DNA of 43,466 bases from Nocardia wallacei. Its GTDB lineage: Bacteria; Actinomycetota; Actinomycetes; Mycobacteriales; Mycobacteriaceae. Below, piece after piece: positions 1 to 6,800 of this stretch (within the stretch, counting starts at the first letter, position 1; every line of letters starts with the position of its first letter). Both the position numbers and the translations under genes were made by a program. The notes beneath the pieces are model-generated. The model was not told the origin of the DNA, made no database searches, and saw only the letters and a program-made list of their open reading frames with translations. The DNA lies in assembly GCF_029869545.1 (NCBI RefSeq), contig NZ_JARWQD010000150.1:1-43466 (forward strand), in the 5' to 3' direction.

Positions 1-123
1 GTTCACGTACTGGCCGAAGGCCCGACGCAGCGGAATCAGCAGGCCCCACAGCGAGATATGGTCGGGCACGCCCGGAAACCCCACGGCGCCCAGCAGAATC
101 GCGTCGAACCCGGCGAGCCCCGC
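1..123 (-). pseudogene. Fragment of a tartrate/isopropylmalate-type dehydrogenase (truncated)
   Basis: Read on the minus strand from about 123 down to 1, one open frame gives FDAILLGAVGFPG followed by PDHISLWG, LRRAFGQYVN and the window edge. This is the segment of the isocitrate/isopropylmalate dehydrogenase superfamily, closest to tartrate/D-malate dehydrogenases, that lies about 65-105 residues into the usual protein. The family's N-terminal 60-70 residues, with the glycine-rich start of the nucleotide-binding fold, should lie at about 124-325. That space instead holds a poly-C/G tract and then an unrelated membrane protein. The gene is therefore either truly truncated at its 5' end or joined artificially to the next sequence. 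The 3' part lies outside the window. Family identity is fairly sure; pseudogene versus assembly break cannot be decided here. Confidence 0.72.
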
Positions 124-156
124 CCCCCCCGCGGGCGGCCCCCGCCCCCCCCCCCC
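123..156. repeat. Low-complexity C/G tract at a sequence junction
   Basis: The tract contains a run of eight C (123-130), five C (139-143) and twelve C (145-156), separated by short G-containing pieces. It lies exactly between the broken dehydrogenase fragment and the start-less membrane protein gene. Homopolymers this long are unusual even in high-GC actinobacterial DNA. They may mark a misassembled or poorly sequenced join, or a slippage-prone site. Confidence 0.7.
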
Positions 157-179
157 GGACCACCGCCATCCGGCCCTGG

Positions 180-1229
180 GTGCCCGCATCGATCCTGCTG
201 CTGGCCGCGCTCACCTGGGCCGTCGGCGCCACGTGGGATATCCAGTGGCACAGCGACGTCGGCCCCGACACCTTCTTCACCCTGCCGCACCTGTTCATCT
301 ACGCCAGCGCGGCGATATCCGGATTCACCGGTCTCGCGGTCATTCTCGCCACCACCTCGGCCGGACGCCGCGGCCGCGCGGTGGATCCGGCGCTGGGCGG
401 CCCGGGCATCGGCGTCTTCGGCCGCACCTTCACCGCCCCGCTCGGCTACCTGGTCACGAGCCTGGGTGCGGCGTCGTTCCTGCTGTACGGGCTGTGGGAT
501 CTGTGGTGGCACAGCCTCTACGGCTTCGATGCCGTGATCGACTCGCCGCCGCACATCGGGCTGTTCCTGTCCAGCACCGTGACCTCGGTGGGCACGGTCA
601 TCGTGTTCGCCGCCGCGCGCGAGCAGCTGTGGGGACGGCTCGGCGCGCTGGCCTGCCTCGGACATCTGGTGACCTCGAGCGTGATCACCGCGCTGGCGGT
701 GCGGCAGCTGTCCACCGGCACGGTCCGGTGGACCACCGCGGTGACCGCGTTCATCGTGGTGATGCTGGTGTTCACCGGGGCCGGTTTCCGGCGCTGGGGC
801 GCGACGATCGTGGCCGGTACCGCGGCAGCGATGCAGGCGGTGTTCTGGTGGTTCGCGCCGTGGGCCGCGCAGACATACGCGGAATTCGTGGGGCTGCCGA
901 TGCGGGAGAACAACGAGATCATTCCCTCCACCCCGGCCCTGATCCCGATGTGCCTGCTGCCCGTCGGCGTCGTGGTCGACCTGCTGCTGCGGCGAACCGG
1001 CGGCACCGCACGGCTGCTGCCCGGGCTCGTCGGCGGGCTGGGCGGGCTGATCATCGCGGGCTGCGCGCCGTGGCAGACCGTCCTGATCTACGATTCCCGC
1101 CTGCCCGCCGCGACCGTCATCGTCGCCACCGTCGTCGCCGGTGCGGTGCTCGGCGGCATCGGCGGATTCCTCGGCTGGCGGTTCGGCGCCATGCTGCGCC
1201 GCACCGCCCCGGAAGGAGCACGCGCGTGA
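180..1229 (+). CDS. Polytopic membrane protein with two WD..WHS..PH motifs, probably 5'-truncated
   Basis: About 349 residues, mostly hydrophobic, with roughly eight predicted membrane segments; the family was not recognised. Two related segments stand out: WDIQWHS followed 12 residues later by PH, and WDLWWHS followed 13 residues later by PH. This gives four histidines in an apparent internal duplication, which could bind a metal or haem (inference). The GTG at 180 is only the first usable start. The same frame stays open upstream through TTAIRPW into the C tract, and the first membrane segment begins at residue 3, so the true N-terminus is probably missing. The stop overlaps the GTG start of the next gene by 4 nt, indicating translational coupling and joint function. 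Confidence 0.75.
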   Translation: MPASILLLAALTWAVGATWDIQWHSDVGPDTFFTLPHLFIYASAAISGFTGLAVILATTSAGRRGRAVDPALGGPGIGVFGRTFTAPLGYLVTSLGAASFLLYGLWDLWWHSLYGFDAVIDSPPHIGLFLSSTVTSVGTVIVFAAAREQLWGRLGALACLGHLVTSSVITALAVRQLSTGTVRWTTAVTAFIVVMLVFTGAGFRRWGATIVAGTAAAMQAVFWWFAPWAAQTYAEFVGLPMRENNEIIPSTPALIPMCLLPVGVVVDLLLRRTGGTARLLPGLVGGLGGLIIAGCAPWQTVLIYDSRLPAATVIVATVVAGAVLGGIGGFLGWRFGAMLRRTAPEGARA

Positions 1230-1777
1230 TCACCAGAGCGCTGTCCGCGGCCGCCACGCTGCTGATCGTCCTCGGCCTGACGACCATCCCCGCCGGGACC
1301 GCCGCCGCCTACGAGCCGGTGAATATCGCCCACACCGAGCGCGTGCAGGCCGGTCCCTACGGCATCACCGTCGGCTTCAGCGAATGGCCGCTGCACGCGC
1401 TGCAGTCGCTGGACTTCACGTTCCTGCCCGACGGCGGGATCGAGGGCAAATCCGGCAACCTCGTCGAAACCCAGCCCGACGGGCGCACCTATCGGCCCGA
1501 GCCGCTGTCCCGGCATCCCCGCAAACGCGAGGTCTGGGGTCTGGACGTCAGATCCCTTGACCAGGAAGGCAATTGGACCTTCCGCTTCGAGATCGACGGC
1601 CCGCAGGGCCACGGCGTCGGCGAACTACGCAACCTGGCGGTCCTCGAGCAGCCCGGCCCGCCGCTGTCGCTGAGCTGGGCCCTGAGCGCCCTCCCACTCG
1701 TCGGGCTCGTCGGATTCCTCGCCTACGTATGGCGCCGCACCCGCCGAAGCGACCGCGAGCCGGTCGCGGCGGCGTGA
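1226..1777 (+). CDS. Secreted single-TM-anchored protein, coupled to the upstream membrane protein
   Basis: The start is the GTG at 1226, with GGAAGGA about 8 nt upstream and a GTGA overlap with the preceding stop. The 183-residue product begins with a signal peptide (residues 1-27, ending AGTAAA). About 115 extracellular, probably beta-rich residues follow, then one hydrophobic segment (LSALPLVGLVGFLAYVW) and a basic tail, so it is a type I membrane protein facing outward. The layout resembles FixH/YtkA-type accessory domains that work with copper or haem membrane proteins, but no metal-binding motif is clear, so this is only a structural analogy. It probably partners the histidine-rich membrane protein encoded just upstream. 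Confidence 0.75.
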   Translation: MITRALSAAATLLIVLGLTTIPAGTAAAYEPVNIAHTERVQAGPYGITVGFSEWPLHALQSLDFTFLPDGGIEGKSGNLVETQPDGRTYRPEPLSRHPRKREVWGLDVRSLDQEGNWTFRFEIDGPQGHGVGELRNLAVLEQPGPPLSLSWALSALPLVGLVGFLAYVWRRTRRSDREPVAAA

Positions 1778-1789
1778 TCCCGGCCGAAT

Positions 1790-2248
1790 CTATACCTCCA
1801 CTGTGGCTCGGAGGTGGGCTAGTTCGCGGCGGAAGGTCCAGGCCAGGAGGGGGGATGCCAGGCGTAGGCCGAATTCGCCGAGCCAGCCCAGTGGGGGTTG
1901 GAGGCGTTCGCGCCAGGTGAGCCGGGTGCGGCCGTCGGGCAGGGCGGTCAGGTGGATGTCGCCGCGGCCCTCGACCCAGCCCAGGTGGGCGAGGCCGAGA
2001 TGCCCGCTGCCGGTGCCGTCGGGCGGCTGCCACACGTCGGTGCGGATGCGGTCCCCGGTGCGCACGCAACCGACGCCGACGGTGGCCTCGACGATCACGC
2101 CGACCCCCGTGCGCTGCGTGGAGACCACCTGGAACTCGGCCGCTTCCCAGACCCGGTCGCGCGGCCGCTCCCAGTCCACGACCTGCCGCCACACCGCCGA
2201 CGGCGCGGCCGCGATATCGGCGCTCACCGCCACCACCACAGTTCGCAT
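1790..2248 (-). CDS. SRPBCC (START/polyketide-cyclase-like) family protein
   Basis: A 152-residue protein starting MRTVVVAVSADIAA. The alternating strand pattern and the opening ADIAAAPSAVWRQVVDWERP are typical of the SRPBCC helix-grip fold, which encloses a hydrophobic ligand. A later LTWRERLQPP and a C-terminal amphipathic helix (LLAWTFRRELAHL) fit the same fold. Members include lipid-binding proteins, cyclases and many uncharacterised actinobacterial proteins; no substrate can be inferred. The ATG at 2248 was preferred over the start six codons upstream because the fold begins there. It is convergent with the preceding operon, 12 nt apart. Confidence 0.7.
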   Translation of the reverse strand: MRTVVVAVSADIAAAPSAVWRQVVDWERPRDRVWEAAEFQVVSTQRTGVGVIVEATVGVGCVRTGDRIRTDVWQPPDGTGSGHLGLAHLGWVEGRGDIHLTALPDGRTRLTWRERLQPPLGWLGEFGLRLASPLLAWTFRRELAHLRATVEV

Positions 2249-2365
2249 ACGACACCCCGATCCCACCCGTTCGTCGAGGCGGCGCGCTCACCCGGGTGCT
2301 CTCGCGACGGTCAGGTCACGTCCGCATGGTAACGCACATGTTCTGCCGCAAGCGTTTTCGCGAGT

Positions 2366-2905
2366 TCAGCGGGACGTCACCGCCTCCTCCAGGTAGGCCA
2401 TGGCCGCGGCGGAGTCGTCGGCGAAGTAGACCAGATCGTCCAGGGGCACGGGCAGGAAACCCTCGGCGTCCATCCGCCGGAACTGCTGGCGCAGCCCGTC
2501 GTAGAACCCGGCGGTGTTCAGCACGACCACCGGCTTGTGGTGCAGCCCATGCTTTTTCAGCTCCAGGATATCGGTCGCCTCGTCCAGGGTTCCCGTCCCG
2601 CCGACCAGCACGACCACGCCGTCGGCCCGGGCCAGCAGCTGCGCCTTCCGTTCGGCCAGATCCGCCGCGACGATCATCTCGTCGGCGTTCGGCCGCGCCT
2701 TGTGCGCCAGGAATTCCACGGATACCCCGACCAGCCGACCGCCACTGTCCTGCACCGCATCGGCCACCACCTTCATCAGCCCGACATTCGACCCGCCCCA
2801 GATCAGCGTGTGCCCGCCCTTGCCGATCAGCCCGGCGAACTCGCGTGCGGGGGCGGTGTAACGCTCATCGAGGTCGGCGGCCGACAGAAAGACACAGATA
2901 TTCAT
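2366..2905 (-). CDS. LOG-family (TIGR00730) nucleotide phosphoribohydrolase-like protein
   Basis: A 179-residue protein of the Rossmann-like LOG family, whose characterised members release free cytokinin bases from nucleoside monophosphates or degrade AMP-type nucleotides. Family motifs are WGGSNVGLM (residues 36-44), the ERK region (85-87) and a glycine loop at 101-109. That loop reads VGGTGTLDE, whereas the usual motif is PGGxGTxxE, so the first proline is replaced by valine while the catalytic glutamate (E109) is kept. No clear ribosome-binding site precedes the ATG. A TATACA element lies 8 nt upstream, compatible with a leaderless transcript, or it may be read with the lipase gene 28 nt upstream. 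Confidence 0.82.
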   Translation of the reverse strand: MNICVFLSAADLDERYTAPAREFAGLIGKGGHTLIWGGSNVGLMKVVADAVQDSGGRLVGVSVEFLAHKARPNADEMIVAADLAERKAQLLARADGVVVLVGGTGTLDEATDILELKKHGLHHKPVVVLNTAGFYDGLRQQFRRMDAEGFLPVPLDDLVYFADDSAAAMAYLEEAVTSR

Positions 2906-2933
2906 GCGGCCACTGTATAAACGCGCCCCGCGC

Positions 2934-4322
2934 CTACTTCACCCCGATCGGCTTACCGAAGAAGGATGCGAACGTTTCACCGAATGTCGAGACCAGCAGC
3001 TGGAATCCGTTGGGGTCCAGGGCGAGCCAGCCCGCGTCACCGGTGCGGCAGCCCGGCTCCGCCGGAACACCGTCGAGCCGGTCCCGCATCCACAGCAGCG
3101 CCGGACCGACGCCGGATATCTCGGTGGCCACGTGCTCGGCGAAATGCTCGCGCGTGTATTGCACACTGGCGGAAGGACTCTGGCAGTAGGTATCGACGAG
3201 CGCGTTGACCTGGCCGACCGGGATGATCTCGTCGGGATTGCCCTGCCAGATGTACATCGGCATATCGGGGACGGACTTGCCCATGCGCGTCTTCTCCAGC
3301 ACGTCCACGACGACCGGGTCGCGCATCGGATCGCCGGGGGTGCGCAGCATGCCCTTCAGGTTCAGGAACGGGAAGCTCGACACGTACTGGACGCACAGCC
3401 CGCTCTGCACGGTGGTGATCGCCTTGCCGAGCAGGTCCATTCGCTCGTCCAGGAACCTGGCGAAATCGGGATACTCGCGCGAAATCCCCTGTACGGCAGC
3501 GAGTACCAGACCCGCGGTGGCCTGCCCGTTCGCCACCTCGAGTGTCGCGCCCAGATCCGCGGGCACCCCGCCCTCGGCGGCACCGACGATATTCAGCTCC
3601 GGCGCGTAGCTCCGCTTCAGCTCGGCGGCGTGCCCGGTGGCGATGGCCCCGCCGGAGTATCCGTACAGCCCGAGGCGCGCATCCGGCGCCACCCGCATCG
3701 GCTCGAAATCGCGTGCGGCGCGCAGGCCGTCGAGGGTGATCCGGCCCGCCAGCGGCCCGGCCGCATAGGCCTGGTTCGGCCCCTGGTGATCGGGAACCAC
3801 CACGCCCCAACCCTGTTGCAGCGCGCCCTGGGCGATCACGAACTCCGCCGGGGCGACGATCTGGCCCACGAACGGGGCGGCCGACCACTGCTGCACCGCG
3901 TAGGACGGCGAACAGTATTGCGCGAGTGAGTCTTCCGCGATCTGCACCGACAGCACCCGGTCCGGCGCGGAACCGCGCGGCTTCAGCACCGTCGTCACCG
4001 CGGGGATCGGCTCGTCGCGGCTGTTGTTCGACCGGTACGACAGCTGCCAGGCGTCGACATTGAGCGGGACGACCCCGAAGTTGGCGACATTGACCTGCCG
4101 CGCCGCGATGATCTCCCCCGGCGCCTTGGCCGCCACCACCTCCGCCGGTGGGTGGTAGAAGCCCGGATCCAGTTCGGGCGGCAAGGGCAGCAGCGCCGCG
4201 GGCCGGACCGGCACGGACTCCGGCGGTTCGGCCGCCACGGTTCCCGATGCGAATACCAGGGCCGCGACCGCGACCTGCAGGGCCACCAGCGCGCCCGTGC
4301 GCCTTCTCGTCACTGTCAACAC
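2934..4322 (-). CDS. Secreted lipase of the LIP (secretory triacylglycerol lipase) family
   Basis: An exported alpha/beta hydrolase of the type common in Nocardia and mycobacteria, probably acting on acylglycerols or other esters outside the cell. The GTG at 4322 follows GGAGAGG by 5 nt and opens a signal peptide (VLTVTRRR, a hydrophobic core, then VAAEP), so the mature protein is about 430 residues. The nucleophile elbow is GYSGG, a catalytic Asp fits NPDEIIP, and the His fits TREHFAEH near the C-terminus. It is divergent from a TetR gene, with palindromes in the shared region, so local repression is likely. The frame extends upstream to 4400, but that part lacks a ribosome site. Confidence 0.85.
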   Translation of the reverse strand: MLTVTRRRTGALVALQVAVAALVFASGTVAAEPPESVPVRPAALLPLPPELDPGFYHPPAEVVAAKAPGEIIAARQVNVANFGVVPLNVDAWQLSYRSNNSRDEPIPAVTTVLKPRGSAPDRVLSVQIAEDSLAQYCSPSYAVQQWSAAPFVGQIVAPAEFVIAQGALQQGWGVVVPDHQGPNQAYAAGPLAGRITLDGLRAARDFEPMRVAPDARLGLYGYSGGAIATGHAAELKRSYAPELNIVGAAEGGVPADLGATLEVANGQATAGLVLAAVQGISREYPDFARFLDERMDLLGKAITTVQSGLCVQYVSSFPFLNLKGMLRTPGDPMRDPVVVDVLEKTRMGKSVPDMPMYIWQGNPDEIIPVGQVNALVDTYCQSPSASVQYTREHFAEHVATEISGVGPALLWMRDRLDGVPAEPGCRTGDAGWLALDPNGFQLLVSTFGETFASFFGKPIGVK

Positions 4323-4353
4323 TGACACCTCTCCAAGAATGTGAAACCCCCGA

Positions 4354-4387
4354 GTCTCACAGGTGAGGAGACTATGACACACGTGTG
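4354..4387. promoter_or_regulatory. Two palindromes between the lipase and TetR genes (candidate operators)
   Basis: GTCTCACAGGTGAGGAGAC at 4354-4372 contains CTCAC-AG-GTGAG and matching GTCTC/GAGAC ends. CACACGTGTG at 4378-4387 is a perfect 10-bp palindrome. Both lie in the gap between divergent genes, where a TetR-family repressor usually binds to control itself and its neighbour. Assignment to this TetR protein is inference. Confidence 0.5.
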
Positions 4388-4423
4388 ATCCACATCGCAA
4401 CCCCGCTGAGATACCGTGACCGG

Positions 4424-5053
4424 GTGACCACAGCGGAGAGACAGTACGGCGGTCGCGCCGTCACGGAGCGCAAGGCCGAGCGGCGGCAGCGCTTCGTCGA
4501 CGCGGCGATACGCATCTTCGCCGAACGCGGTTACGCGAACTGCTCGCTGGCCGATGTCTGCACGGCCGCCGGGCTGTCCAAGCGGCAGTTCTACGAGATC
4601 TTCCAGACCCGCGAGGATGTGCTGGTCGCCGCCTACGACCACATCCACGACGAGGCGGGTGCGGCCGTCGCCGAGGCGCTGGCCGCCGTACCGCCCGGCA
4701 CGCCCTTCGCGGGTGTCATCGAGCGCGTGCTGATCGCGTTCCTGGAGTCGGTCGGCTCCGATCACCACCGCGCCAAGGTGGCATTCATCGAGGTCGTCGG
4801 GGTCAGCGACGGCATGGAGCAGCACCGCCGCGACCGCCGCGCCGCGTGGACGCGCACGGTCGAGGCCATTGTCTGCGAGGTGGGCGGGCCCGGCGCCCAC
4901 ATCGCGGGCGGGACCAGGTGGGGCGCCAGCGCCCTCATCGGCGCGATCAACGCCATCACGCACGAATGGCTGCTGTCGGACCCCCGGCCCCCGATCAGCG
5001 ACCTGATGCAGGCCCTCGGCCCCGTCGCGACCGCGCTGATCATCACCGCATAG
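4424..5053 (+). CDS. TetR/AcrR-family transcriptional regulator
   Basis: About 209 residues from the GTG at 4424 (the frame is open from 4385). The N-terminal helix-turn-helix is clear: RRQRFVDAAIRIFAERGYA, then SLADVCTAAGLSKRQFYEIF, the standard TetR DNA-binding unit at about residues 20-65. The remainder is an all-helical ligand and dimerisation domain without a recognisable ligand signature. It is divergent from the secreted lipase and is followed 19 nt later by a MarR gene that may be co-transcribed. Repression of the lipase and itself through the 4354-4387 palindromes is the simplest inference. Confidence 0.88.
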   Translation: MTTAERQYGGRAVTERKAERRQRFVDAAIRIFAERGYANCSLADVCTAAGLSKRQFYEIFQTREDVLVAAYDHIHDEAGAAVAEALAAVPPGTPFAGVIERVLIAFLESVGSDHHRAKVAFIEVVGVSDGMEQHRRDRRAAWTRTVEAIVCEVGGPGAHIAGGTRWGASALIGAINAITHEWLLSDPRPPISDLMQALGPVATALIITA

Positions 5054-5072
5054 GCTGCGCGACACTGGAACG

Positions 5073-5519
5073 ATGTCCACCGACGACGGCCGCTCGGCAC
5101 CACCAGTGACCAGTGCCTCGATCCTCGTGCTCACGCTGGCACGCAAGGTCGAGGCCGAACTCGGCACCGCGCTCGCGCCGCTGGACCTGACCGTCGGACG
5201 GCTCGGGCTGCTCGGCCATATCTCGGGCGTGCCCGGGGCGTCGTTCAGCGAGCTGGCGCGCATGTCGAGCATCAGCGTGCAGAGCGTGCACACCGCGGTG
5301 AAGGCGCTGGTGAAGGCGGGTCTGGTGCGCGACCGGACGGCACGGGCCGGATCGGCGTCGACGATCGAGCTCACCCCGAAGGGCGCCCGGCTGCTGCAGT
5401 CGGCCAGGCAGGTGGTCGCCGAGGTGGACGGGAAGCTGTTCGGCCCCGAATCGGATCCGATCCTGCAGCAGGTGGGCAAGGCCCTGCTCGCCGCATTCGC
5501 AGGCGAAACCGCCTCCTGA
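5073..5519 (+). CDS. MarR-family transcriptional regulator
   Basis: A 148-residue winged-helix protein. LTVGRLGLLGHIS, FSELARMSSISVQSVHTAVKAL and the wing/post-wing portion AGLVRD....STIELTPKG follow the MarR pattern, with dimerisation helices at both ends. It lies 19 nt after the TetR gene. Directly downstream is a CTTCAA/TTGAAG inverted repeat in front of the next operon, the position expected for a MarR operator. The effector is unknown. Confidence 0.85.
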   Translation: MSTDDGRSAPPVTSASILVLTLARKVEAELGTALAPLDLTVGRLGLLGHISGVPGASFSELARMSSISVQSVHTAVKALVKAGLVRDRTARAGSASTIELTPKGARLLQSARQVVAEVDGKLFGPESDPILQQVGKALLAAFAGETAS

Positions 5520-5556
5520 GCTTCCCCTTTCGCCGATCGGTGACCTGACGCACAAC

Positions 5557-5573
5557 CTTCAACTTCATTGAAG
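5557..5573. promoter_or_regulatory. Inverted repeat CTTCAA-N5-TTGAAG, candidate MarR operator
   Basis: CTTCAACTTCATTGAAG has perfect 6-bp arms and lies 44 nt before the ATG at 5617, just downstream of the MarR gene. Size and AT-rich arms fit MarR-family binding sites. Binding is inferred from position only. Confidence 0.5.
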
Positions 5574-5616
5574 CCAACTGCTAAGCTTCAGCCATTCTGA
5601 AAGATGGAGGGAGCTC

Positions 5617-6063
5617 ATGGAACTTGTGCTGTTGTCCGTCCACGTGCTGGCGGGCATCGTCTTCGTCGGCGGTTCGGCGGTCGCGGCGAGCCTGTTCCCG
5701 CGCTACGCACCGATCGCCGTGTCCGCCGACGAACCGGGCACCGCGCAGCGCAATCCGGCGGTGGCAGCGGCGATGTATCGCATCACCAGCGTCTACGCCG
5801 TGCTGGCACTCATCGTGCCCGCGGCCGGGATCATCCTGGCGGCCGTCCAGGGCCGGATGGGCGAAATCTGGATCACCGCGGCCATGATCCTCACCGCTAT
5901 CGCGGGCGCGCTGCTCATCCAGATCCGGCCGATGCAGCGCGAGGCACTCGACCGCCCCGACGACGGGCGACGGCTGCGCACGCTGAGCATGCTCGCCGGA
6001 ATCTACAACCTGCTGTGGGCGGTGGTCGTCGTTCTCATGATCGTCCGCCCGGGCGCCCACTGA
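5617..6063 (+). CDS. Small integral membrane protein, DUF2269-like
   Basis: A 148-residue protein with four hydrophobic segments: LLSVHVLAGIVFVGG at the N-terminus, then YAVLALIVPAAGIILAA, WITAAMILTAIAGALLI and IYNLLWAVVVVLMIV. The N-terminal HVLAGIVFVGG, with a histidine inside the first helix, resembles DUF2269-type and other small haem- or ion-associated membrane proteins, but the assignment is tentative. GGAGGGAG precedes the ATG by about 5 nt. It follows a candidate MarR operator and may be co-transcribed with the HD-domain gene 32 nt downstream. Confidence 0.7.
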   Translation: MELVLLSVHVLAGIVFVGGSAVAASLFPRYAPIAVSADEPGTAQRNPAVAAAMYRITSVYAVLALIVPAAGIILAAVQGRMGEIWITAAMILTAIAGALLIQIRPMQREALDRPDDGRRLRTLSMLAGIYNLLWAVVVVLMIVRPGAH

Positions 6064-6095
6064 GACAGCGCCACAACACCATTCGAGGAGACACG

Positions 6096-6755
6096 ATGTC
6101 CGTATCACGACACACGCTCGCGCTGCCCGCGAGTCCCCTTGCCACGGAGGCATTTCGGCTGATCACCGCCGAACTGGAACCGCATCTGCGCAATCACAGC
6201 ATTCGCGGATATCTGTTCGGCCTGGCGCTCGCCGGTGCCCACGGACTGCGCCCGGGCGCCGATTTCGACGACGAGAATATGTTCCTCATCTGCGCCCTGC
6301 ACGATATGGGTTTGGCCGAGATAGCCAACGGCGACCAGAGATTCGAGGTCGACGGCGCGGATTACGCGGCGAAGTTCCTGGAGGACCGCGGCGTGCGCGA
6401 CGCCCGGGTCGACGTGATCTGGGATGCCATCGCCGCGCACACGACCGGCCTCAGCAGCTCGCCCGTATACCGCCGACGCCGCCCCGCCGAGATCTGGATT
6501 GCCGTGGACGGCATCGGAATCGACGTCGGCGCCGGTCCCGGCGCCTTGCCGCCGGGCTACGCCGACCTCGTCCACGCGGCCTACCCGCGCCTGGGCGGAA
6601 GCCGCGCCCTGACCGACGCCATCGAATCACAGGCGATCGCCAAACCCCAGAAGGCCGTACCCGGTTCGCTCGCGGGCGAGATCGTCCGCCGCCAGCACCC
6701 ACACCTGGTCCCCACCTGGGACCAACTCCTGTCCACCAGCGGCTGGAACGACTGA
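6096..6755 (+). CDS. HD-domain protein (predicted metal-dependent hydrolase)
   Basis: A 219-residue protein starting at ATG 6096 after GAGGA. HD-superfamily ligands are visible in order: H34 (LRNHSIRGY), H69-D70 (LHDMGL), H115 (IAAHTTG) and D143 (GIGIDVG). The set fits a one- or two-metal site, and the spacing resembles the cyanamide-hydratase-like and small-molecule HD subgroup rather than nucleotide phosphohydrolases. The substrate is unknown. It lies in the apparent operon behind the MarR operator with the small membrane protein, so it may respond to the same inducer. Confidence 0.78.
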   Translation: MSVSRHTLALPASPLATEAFRLITAELEPHLRNHSIRGYLFGLALAGAHGLRPGADFDDENMFLICALHDMGLAEIANGDQRFEVDGADYAAKFLEDRGVRDARVDVIWDAIAAHTTGLSSSPVYRRRRPAEIWIAVDGIGIDVGAGPGALPPGYADLVHAAYPRLGGSRALTDAIESQAIAKPQKAVPGSLAGEIVRRQHPHLVPTWDQLLSTSGWND

Positions 6756-6800
6756 CCCCGGCTCGCCGCACTGCCCGGCGGTATCGATCACAATCGAGCG

